Source: Prevotella sp. OH937_COT-195 | GTDB lineage: Bacteria; Bacteroidota; Bacteroidia; Bacteroidales; Bacteroidaceae | Length of the DNA stretch: 59,567 nt | Direction of reading: 5' to 3' | Assembly: GCF_003932845.1 (NCBI RefSeq) | Contig: NZ_RQZH01000015.1 | Coordinates: 1-59,567, forward strand | Shown here: piece after piece, positions 53,439 to 59,567 of the stretch | How the letters are laid out: each line of letters starts with the position of its first letter | Position numbering within the stretch: position 1 is the first letter of the stretch | Notes under the pieces: generated by a model | The model's database searches: none | Told to the model about the DNA's origin: nothing | Seen by the model: only the letters and a program-made list of their open reading frames with translations | Position numbers and translations under genes: made by a program

Positions 53439-54875
53439 ATGAAAAAGAAAAATTTACTTTTAGCAGGACTGGCCGCAATGGCGGCATTATGGACTACCGA
53501 TGCGAACGCGCAGACGGAGTACAAGTACAGTTTCGAGGGAGACGTGATTGCAGACGGATGGAGAGTGGAGACAACAAATAACTCACAGACATGGGTGCAG
53601 TGGGGTACAAAGAAATTTAATGATGTAACTGTGGTTCCCCACGATGGAGAGAAGCAGATGTGGCTGGGATGGTCGTGGAACAAGCAAGACGAAAGACTCG
53701 TTTCGCCTGCAATCAAACTCGGAAGCAACGCCACTCTTACCTTTTGGAATTTCATTCCCGATTACGATGCGGAAAAAGGTTCGCGTTACAATGTGGAAAT
53801 ATCCACTGACAACGGAGAGACATGGACAAAGTTGTGGAATGTTACCGAAGAAAACAAGTATGAGAATGCTATAACGGTAGACCTCGGTGCATACGCAGGA
53901 AAAAACGTAAACATATCATGGCGTGCATACGACGGTAACGGAACCGGACTTGAATACACTTGGCTCATCGACAACGTAACGGTGAGCAACATCAAGCCTG
54001 CATACGATGTGGTGCTGGAGAGTTGCAAGGATAACAAACTGCCCGTCATCAAGGTGTTAAGAGAAAAGTTGGGCATAGGATTGAAAGAGGCCAAGGATTT
54101 TGTGGAGAGTGCACCATGTATATTGAAAAAGTTGACCACGATGTATGATGCAAAGGATTTTGTCGATGCAATAAATAATGCGGGAGGATTGGCAAAGATG
54201 GCACCGGCGGGAATGTACGACCCCGAGTTCATTTCTCTCTTCGAAAGTTTCGAGGAAGATGCCATGCCCGAAGGATGGACAACGGAGGATGAGGACAATG
54301 ACGGAGAGACATGGAAAATAATAAATGGAACAGAACTTTATTGGTTGTTTCCTTTGTCAGGTGACAAAGTAATCGGTAGTTGGTCATGGAACAACAAAGA
54401 ATTAGACCCGAACAACTATTTAATCTCTCCGTTGCTTTCGGATGCAGCAGAGTTAAATTACCGGTTTGCCATGAATACAAAATATCCTGATCATTATCAG
54501 GTACTCGCCTCGACAACGGGTAATGATGTTGCCGATTTCACGAAAGTGCTTATAGACGAGAAACCGGAAGGATTGGTTAAAATCGGAGGAAGTGATACCC
54601 AATCAATATGGTACGAGCGCACGCTGCCGTTGCCCGCCGGAACAAAACATGTGGCGTTCAGACACTGCAACAGCAAAGACAACAACTACATTCTTCTTGA
54701 CAACATCAGGATAATAAAAGGTATTGCCACGGGAATAGAGACGGTGACAACCGATGATAAGACCGTCGCAAGGAAAGGCATATACAACATAAACGGAATG
54801 AAGACGGACGGCGAATGGGAGAATTTGCCGAAGGGTGTGTATGTGGTTGACGGTAAGAAAAAGGTGAAGAACTGA
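53439..54875 (+). CDS. Secreted choice-of-anchor J (cleaved-adhesin-like) protein with embedded ribosomal L7/L12-like domain
   Basis: 478 residues. Signal peptide to about 24 (DANAQ). Residues about 27-185 are a jelly-roll domain of the cleaved-adhesin/choice-of-anchor J type (SFEGDVIADGWRVE, WLGWSWNKQDERLVSPAIKL, VEISTDNGETWTKLW, YTWLIDNVTVS). Residues 189-254 closely match the C-terminal domain of ribosomal protein L7/L12 (YDVVLES...NKLPVIKVLRE, GIGLKEAKDFVESAP). Residues about 264-430 are a second jelly-roll (LFESFEEDAMPEGWTT, NNYLISPLL, YILLDNIRII). The end GIYNINGMK...PKGVYVVDGKKKVKN looks like a type IX sorting tail. The domain combination is odd. Surface location is inferred. Confidence 0.85.
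   Translation: MKKKNLLLAGLAAMAALWTTDANAQTEYKYSFEGDVIADGWRVETTNNSQTWVQWGTKKFNDVTVVPHDGEKQMWLGWSWNKQDERLVSPAIKLGSNATLTFWNFIPDYDAEKGSRYNVEISTDNGETWTKLWNVTEENKYENAITVDLGAYAGKNVNISWRAYDGNGTGLEYTWLIDNVTVSNIKPAYDVVLESCKDNKLPVIKVLREKLGIGLKEAKDFVESAPCILKKLTTMYDAKDFVDAINNAGGLAKMAPAGMYDPEFISLFESFEEDAMPEGWTTEDEDNDGETWKIINGTELYWLFPLSGDKVIGSWSWNNKELDPNNYLISPLLSDAAELNYRFAMNTKYPDHYQVLASTTGNDVADFTKVLIDEKPEGLVKIGGSDTQSIWYERTLPLPAGTKHVAFRHCNSKDNNYILLDNIRIIKGIATGIETVTTDDKTVARKGIYNINGMKTDGEWENLPKGVYVVDGKKKVKN
54003..54200 (+). other. Segment encoding the L7/L12 C-terminal-like domain
   Basis: These 66 codons align without gaps, from memory, with E. coli L7/L12 CTD: YDVVLES for FDVILKA, NKLPVIKVLRE for NKVAVIKAVRG, GIGLKEAKDFVESAP for GLGLKEAKDLVESAP, then a matching last helix and AGG for AGA. 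The Lys and Gly residues that form the factor-binding face are largely kept, which is unexpected in an exported protein. Confidence 0.85.
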
Positions 54876-54940
54876 TACGAACATGACGTGCGGGGCGGTG
54901 AGATGTATCCCCGTGCACATTGACAACAGACAATATATGT

Positions 54941-54964
54941 CGGGAGACTGCATGCGGTCTCCCG
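54941..54964 (+). terminator. Terminator-like palindrome after the adhesin-like gene
   Basis: cgggagactgca directly followed by tgcggtctcccg, a stem of up to 12 pairs with one G-T pair, then cattgtttcc. It is 66 bases past the stop. The T run is short. Confidence 0.55.
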
Positions 54965-55038
54965 CATTGTTTCCGTATTTGACAGACAACAATAAACCGG
55001 AGTACCGTAATTCGGGCATTCTTTTATGGAACATTCCC

Positions 55039-55069
55039 TTTGCCGTAAGGAAATAAATCGTTATCTTTG
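55039..55069 (+). promoter_or_regulatory. Promoter of the Pif1-like helicase gene
   Basis: TTTG (55039-55042), 19 bases, TATCTTTG (55062-55069). It overlaps the start of the longer open frame (55067), which is therefore not the translation start. Confidence 0.8.
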
Positions 55070-55147
55070 CCAAACATTAACACATCTGCAGACATTCTGA
55101 CTGCCACCGTCGCGCAAGGCGAGACAAAGCTACAAGTAAAAGAAACA

Positions 55148-57250
55148 ATGAAAGAGAACAGAGAATTGCAACTGGCATGGGAGTTTGTCGAGAATACCGG
55201 TGTGAGCATATTTCTAACGGGAAAGGCGGGGACGGGCAAGACAACATTCCTGCGCGAGATTAAACGTCGCTCGCCGAAACGAATGGTGGTGGTGGCACCA
55301 ACGGGAGTTGCCGCAATAAATGCCGGCGGACAGACAATACATTCTTTCTTCCAACTGCCGCTGTCGCCATACGTCCCGCAAACGCATTACAAGGAACGGT
55401 TCGATTTCTCGAAAGAAAAGAAGAAACTGCTGCGCACTCTCGACCTGCTCGTAATAGACGAAATATCAATGGTAAGGAGCGATCTGCTCGATGCCATAGA
55501 CAACGTGATGCGACGTTTCAGAGACCCGAGACGACCGTTCGGAGGTGCACAACTGCTGATGATAGGCGACCTGCAACAACTAACGCCGGTGGTGACGGCA
55601 GCCGACCAAGCCTTGCTTCAAGAACATTACGACACGCCATATTTCTTCGGTTCGAAAGTTTTGCAGCAAACTCCGTATGTAACACTCGAACTACAACATG
55701 TGTATCGGCAGCAAGATCCGGTGTTCATCGATATTCTCAATCATATACGCGAGGGACGCGTAACACCGCAGGACATCGACCGACTGAACCGATGCTGCCT
55801 GCCGGATTTCTGTCCGAAAGCCGATGAAGGATACATACGGCTTACCACACACAATCATATTGCCGACTCGTACAACGAAAATCGCCTCGCCAACATTAGC
55901 GGCAAGGCATACCGTTTCAAAGCAGACATAGAGGGGACGTTCCCCGAATACTCCTACCCCACCGACGGGGAACTGACTCTTAAAGAGGGGGCGCAAGTAA
56001 TGTTCGTTAAAAACGACCCTGCCGGAAAATTCTACAACGGGCGAATAGGACGGATAACAAGCATAGACCAGGGGCACGTATGCGTGACATGTCCCGGCGA
56101 TGACTGCGAAATTGAGGTGGAAGCGACGGAATGGGAGAACGCGAAATACGAACTGAACGCACAGACAAAAGAAATAGAGACCACAGTGCAGGGCATATTC
56201 AGGCAACTGCCGCTGCGTCTCGCATGGGCAATAACGATACACAAGAGTCAGGGACTTACTTTCGAACATGCCATCATAGATGCCGCTTTCTCGTTCGCCG
56301 CCGGACAAGTGTATGTGGCACTTAGCCGGTGTAAGTCGCTTGACGGACTGGTTTTGGCAAAACCCGTGCAACAGTCAAACATAATGAACGACCGAGGCGT
56401 GGGAAACTATATCGCCATGCAGGGCGAGGCGGCGCAACGCAGCATAAGCATGCTGCCCGCACTGAAGGAGCAATACCACATCGAGCAACTGCGACAACTG
56501 TTCGATTTCAACGACTTGCAGCGCAGCGAAAATCAACTTGCACGAGTAATTGAAGAGCATTTCGCCGGCACACACCCAAGGCTCGCGGCAGCACACAGAC
56601 AAGCACGCAGCGACATAAAAGACAAGGTTGTGGAGGTGGCACGCAAATGGACGGCAATTTTCATGGCAATGAACGGTGGCGAACTGAACAATACTCAATT
56701 CGCCGAACGTGTCAAACGCAGCGCAACTTATTTCCTTGACACCGTGACCGACATCCTCGGCGACCTTCTGCCGGCCACCTCGGCAGAAAGTGACAGCAGG
56801 CATGTACAAAAACGATTTCTCGATGCCATTGCAGACACCGGCATGATTTACGATATAAAGACAGCCATACTGAAAGAGGTGGCATTGAACGGATTCGACC
56901 CCGTAACGTTCATGCGCATTAAACAACGAGTGACACTCGGCGTGACAGACGACAGAGAAGAAATACCGAAAAAACGCACAAAGCGCAACAAAAAAGAGAA
57001 GGCAAAGAGCAATGTGAACACAGAAGACGTGCAGGACAAGGCTCTGTTTGAACAACTCCGTGAATGGCGACAGAACAAGAGCGTAGAGAAAGGACTTCCG
57101 CCTTACGCCATCATTCGGCAAAAAGCACTCATCGGGATAGCCAACAGTCGTCCGCAAACAATCGGACAACTAATTTCGATTCCCTTTTTCGGAAAGAAAT
57201 CTGCCGAGACATACGGCGAAGAAATCTTGGAAATTATAACAAACGCATAA
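55148..57250 (+). CDS. Pif1-like SF1B DNA helicase with C-terminal HRDC domain
   Basis: 700 residues from MKENRELQLAWEF. An in-frame upstream ATG at 55067 lies in the promoter. Walker A is GKAGTGKT (residues 25-32), Walker B LLVIDEISM, then GDLQQLTPV, LELQHVYRQ and the SF1B end motifs AITIHKSQGLTFEHAIID and QVYVALSRCKSLDGLVL, as in Pif1 and RecD-like helicases. A Lys-rich linker (PKKRTKRNKKEKAKS) leads to a C-terminal HRDC domain (LFEQLREWRQNKSVEKGLPPYAI in part, then IPFFGKKSAETYGEEIL) of the RecQ type. Expected role: 5'-3' unwinding in repair or replication. Confidence 0.92.
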   Translation: MKENRELQLAWEFVENTGVSIFLTGKAGTGKTTFLREIKRRSPKRMVVVAPTGVAAINAGGQTIHSFFQLPLSPYVPQTHYKERFDFSKEKKKLLRTLDLLVIDEISMVRSDLLDAIDNVMRRFRDPRRPFGGAQLLMIGDLQQLTPVVTAADQALLQEHYDTPYFFGSKVLQQTPYVTLELQHVYRQQDPVFIDILNHIREGRVTPQDIDRLNRCCLPDFCPKADEGYIRLTTHNHIADSYNENRLANISGKAYRFKADIEGTFPEYSYPTDGELTLKEGAQVMFVKNDPAGKFYNGRIGRITSIDQGHVCVTCPGDDCEIEVEATEWENAKYELNAQTKEIETTVQGIFRQLPLRLAWAITIHKSQGLTFEHAIIDAAFSFAAGQVYVALSRCKSLDGLVLAKPVQQSNIMNDRGVGNYIAMQGEAAQRSISMLPALKEQYHIEQLRQLFDFNDLQRSENQLARVIEEHFAGTHPRLAAAHRQARSDIKDKVVEVARKWTAIFMAMNGGELNNTQFAERVKRSATYFLDTVTDILGDLLPATSAESDSRHVQKRFLDAIADTGMIYDIKTAILKEVALNGFDPVTFMRIKQRVTLGVTDDREEIPKKRTKRNKKEKAKSNVNTEDVQDKALFEQLREWRQNKSVEKGLPPYAIIRQKALIGIANSRPQTIGQLISIPFFGKKSAETYGEEILEIITNA

Positions 57251-57422
57251 TACGGAACATGCAATTCACCACCGAATTGTCATGCGTGCCACGAAAAGGA
57301 GTTTTTATATACAATGTCGTTGAGATGCTCGTTGTGTTCGTGAGTCTGTTTTTAATCTGCTTGTTCTGCCCATCGACATTATGGATTCGGCGACGGACAG
57401 AACAGCAGATGCGAATATTCGT
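57251..57422. other. Short intergenic stretch before repeat copy 5
   Basis: No gene or terminator recognised. Repeat copy 5 fills most of the rest of the 380-base gap between the helicase and DUF805 genes. Confidence 0.45.
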
Positions 57423-57624
57423 TTAACCCAAATCGGTCATTAGAACCCTCAACCGATTTTGTTCGATTGTTGAGCGGATGTGCAACCGTTTCATCGAAGG
57501 CGTGGCGGGCTGCGTCGGGATGTAATGGCTGCGCAGATGGCAGCAAGCGGGATAAAGCACTTGGGAAGCGTAACGGCAATGGCAAATCTAAACAAATGCG
57601 GTCTAATGACAGATTTGGGTTTAA
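57423..57624 (-). repeat. 202-bp TIR element, copy 5
   Basis: Full length, TTAA at both ends, in the orientation of copies 2 and 4. It lies between two convergent genes. It has a few private changes (gtggcgggctgcgtcggg, ataaagcacttggg). It ends six bases before the stop codon of the DUF805 gene. Confidence 0.9.
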
Positions 57625-57630
57625 TGGTTA

Positions 57631-58653
57631 TTATATTTGTGATTTGTATTTGGTATCTTTTTCCGCTGCGGTAAGATTCCCAATGGCATACAGCAGCAAC
57701 AACAACGGTACGATTAAATCTAATAATTGGTTAAACAGTATTTGGCTTATAAAAAAACCGGGAGAGTCTTTCAAAAAGTAATATAACGACATCATACTCA
57801 ATAATTCCGAAACAATAGTGAAACCGCTTGCACCAATCAGTACATAGTTTGTCAGCGAAAAACGTCCTTTTCCTGCCAACAACAATACACCATACAGGAC
57901 GAAAGCAAGGAGTGTCATAATATGCAGCACGTATTCAATATTGATACGGAAATCAATTATTTGCATTATTTGCCAAATTGCCAATACCAACCAAAGAACA
58001 TGCGCAAAGACTATCCAACCACCAACTACGCGGAAATAGTTTCTCTTTTGCAGAAAGGCGATTCCCATAATGATAAAAGAGATTGAAATAAAAAAATTAA
58101 TCGTAACGGACAGCAACATGTCCAACCTACCTGTATCACCATAATTGGGGAAAATGAACAGTTTGAAAAAATCGAATAAACACAGACAAATGCCGAAAAC
58201 GGAAAATGATGTCAGCCACATAAGTGCCTTTTGCCGTAAGGCAGGTTTCGGGACATTCTCTGTTGATTCATCGGGGCGGATGCCGTACCGATTGTCGTAT
58301 GCATTACCCTCAAGACACATCAAAACAAGCAACCATATACCGCCCACAAAAGGAATGAGACCGACAAGCATCCACCATCCGCTGCGCCCGGTGTCGTGCA
58401 GACGGCGTATGCCGACCGCCATCGAGGGGACAGCCATCACGGCATAATAAAGCACTGTCAGTTTGTTCATGAATATCATCTTGTAGATGTAATCATTTAA
58501 AAAACCATCTAACAGCAATGTAATCAGTCCGGCGACAACTGCCCATATCATTGTGAACAGCAAGTTGAACAACACGAAAATCCAAAACTCTTGCCGGGTT
58601 GCCCTGCCGCTGAAATCGGCATATTGCCGAAATGTTTTAATAAACCATTTCAT
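57631..58653 (-). CDS. DUF805 domain membrane protein with extended C-terminal membrane region
   Basis: 340 residues. Residues about 8-120 are DUF805: FSGRATRQEFWIFVLFNLLF, the conserved MAVGIRRLHDTGRSGWW, FVGGIWLLVLMCLEG, with four membrane helices. DUF805 proteins are often only about 120-150 residues. Here a further region of about six hydrophobic segments follows (residues about 145-335). The function is unknown. It is downstream of the InlB-repeat gene on the same strand (80-base gap) with no clear promoter of its own. Confidence 0.85.
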   Translation of the reverse strand: MKWFIKTFRQYADFSGRATRQEFWIFVLFNLLFTMIWAVVAGLITLLLDGFLNDYIYKMIFMNKLTVLYYAVMAVPSMAVGIRRLHDTGRSGWWMLVGLIPFVGGIWLLVLMCLEGNAYDNRYGIRPDESTENVPKPALRQKALMWLTSFSVFGICLCLFDFFKLFIFPNYGDTGRLDMLLSVTINFFISISFIIMGIAFLQKRNYFRVVGGWIVFAHVLWLVLAIWQIMQIIDFRINIEYVLHIMTLLAFVLYGVLLLAGKGRFSLTNYVLIGASGFTIVSELLSMMSLYYFLKDSPGFFISQILFNQLLDLIVPLLLLLYAIGNLTAAEKDTKYKSQI

Positions 58654-58733
58654 ATCATTCCTTGTTTTATCTATACGTCTTTCTGTTTTCTATAATATCT
58701 TTGTCCGAGACGGGTTATGCCATGATGACAATG

Positions 58734-59567
58734 CTAAAATGCGAGAACGGCACGGGTGGATACATTGCTTGATTGAGCATAAGTCTTGTTCCTTGCTATT
58801 ACAGACTTCCATTGAGGAACATAAACAAGTGCCGTACGGTCAGATTTTTCTGTGGAAGACCAATATTGAGGCAATGCAAGTGGTTTTCCTCCGGGAATTG
58901 CTTCAAGTCTTGCATTTAGTGAGGCATTTTCGAACAATAAATCACAAAGTGTTTTAAGTTCGTTGATTGCCGGCAGATACCAACCATTGCCCTTTTTGGT
59001 ACACCACGAAAATGCAGGATACCATTTCTCCCAATTATTCCATTTCTTTATCATTTCCAGATTCTTTGCACCATCGTTCTCGTCATTCGCATTCGTGAGT
59101 TTATAAACGAAACCTGTTGGAGTGACCGGCATCCACCATCCGCCTGCCTCTTTAACATCGTGCGATACGACCAGCCCTTTCTGCTGTGAAGTTTTCTCAC
59201 GAACCACTATTCCCATACATGTCTTGGCATTGTTTAAATCTTCTGAAAAACTTCCGTCGTCGTAATAGTAATCACCGATTTTCGGACTTTCAATTATTGT
59301 TCCGCCATTCTTCTTCCACTTTGCATACAGCGTAAAGTTTGCAGTTACGTCGCTTACGTTGTAGGGGAAATCGACCTTGTTGGTAAGACCGGCTTCCTTA
59401 TACCAACCCTCGAAAGTATGATTGGCTTTCACCGGAGGGGCGGGTTCTGCCAGAGTTCCGCCTTTGAGCACCTGCACGGCGTGGTTGTCTCCTTCGGAAG
59501 GCCATGCGCCGCCATTGAGTTCCCACGTCACCTGCCAGTATTCCGCCTGTGCTTCCGGCTGCCATTT
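58734..59567 (-). CDS. InlB B-repeat surface protein, 3' part only
   Basis: The frame is open to the window edge (it reads KWQPEAQAEYWQVTWEL at the right end), so the gene starts outside. The GTG at 59531 is not a real start. One full InlB/Listeria-Bacteroides repeat is present (VTWELNGGAWPSEGDNHAVQ, HTFEGWYKEAGLTN, ANFTLYAKW), preceded by the last residues of another. The C-terminal 190 residues resemble DUF1566/Lcl-type domains (GDYYYDDGSFSEDLNNAKTC, GGWWMPVT, NGWYLPAINELKTL, QYWSSTEKSDRTALV). Such proteins are cell-surface adhesin-like. Transport by type IX secretion is possible, but no sorting tail is visible. Confidence 0.82.
   Translation of the reverse strand, partial: KWQPEAQAEYWQVTWELNGGAWPSEGDNHAVQVLKGGTLAEPAPPVKANHTFEGWYKEAGLTNKVDFPYNVSDVTANFTLYAKWKKNGGTIIESPKIGDYYYDDGSFSEDLNNAKTCMGIVVREKTSQQKGLVVSHDVKEAGGWWMPVTPTGFVYKLTNANDENDGAKNLEMIKKWNNWEKWYPAFSWCTKKGNGWYLPAINELKTLCDLLFENASLNARLEAIPGGKPLALPQYWSSTEKSDRTALVYVPQWKSVIARNKTYAQSSNVSTRAVLAF

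Noticed and set aside
58698..58705. TATCTTTG on the + strand near the InlB-repeat gene
   Set aside because: No rightward gene follows and no -33 box is present. Probably chance in AT-rich DNA.

Overview
This window reads as a chromosomal segment of a Bacteroidota bacterium, most likely in or near Prevotellaceae. Support comes from promoters of the Bacteroidota type (TTTG, about 19-21 bases, TAnnTTTG) in front of many transcription units, little Shine-Dalgarno signal, a TonB-dependent receptor with a carboxypeptidase-like N-terminal domain, BspA-like and InlB-like surface proteins, C-terminal tails of type IX secretion style, and many Bacteroidota-specific DUF families. The species assignment is inference. 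No rRNA, tRNA or CRISPR array was seen.

Layout. 1-317 is a broken TetR regulator. 641-5348 is dps followed by a leftward operon (TPR/aspartyl-protease protein, ADP-ribosylglycohydrolase, aroQ, O-methyltransferase). 5627-9272 is nrdA-nrdB. 9685-17925 is a rightward envelope cluster (DUF6242 lipoprotein, DUF6089 protein, uppS, bamA, three OmpH/Skp-like chaperones, murI), followed by an RNase H and a ComF-like gene. 19480-26009 is a leftward five-gene run (GH3-family enzyme, Ig-like lipoprotein, DUF3108 protein, LpxL-like acyltransferase, GT2 glycosyltransferase). 27552-33820 is a rightward four-gene outer-membrane operon (TonB receptor, BspA-LRR/DUF4876 protein, small lipoprotein, DUF6850 barrel) of unknown substrate.

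33821-38650 is an AT-rich accessory islet. It holds a frameshifted Dam-type methylase, a frameshifted and truncated DpnII-type endonuclease, an AAA_14/DUF4143 ATPase, an AbiTii-type protein and the tail of an IS5-family transposase. 38724-49253 is a corrin-ring cluster with four gene fusions (cobD, cbiB, cobJ-cbiC, cobL, cbiG-cobM, cbiJ-cbiD). It ends in a substrate-binding lipoprotein and a FecCD/BtuC-type permease, with no ABC ATPase. 49369-59567 holds a porin-like barrel, a prolyl oligopeptidase, an adhesin-like protein with an embedded ribosomal L7/L12-like domain, a Pif1-like helicase with an HRDC domain, a DUF805 membrane protein and the 3' part of an InlB-repeat surface protein.

The two strongest leads are as follows. 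(1) A segment closely resembling the C-terminal domain of ribosomal protein L7/L12 sits inside a secreted two-jelly-roll protein. (2) A 202-bp element with 20-bp terminal inverted repeats, bounded by TTAA in four of five copies, occurs five times at constant length, and only between genes.
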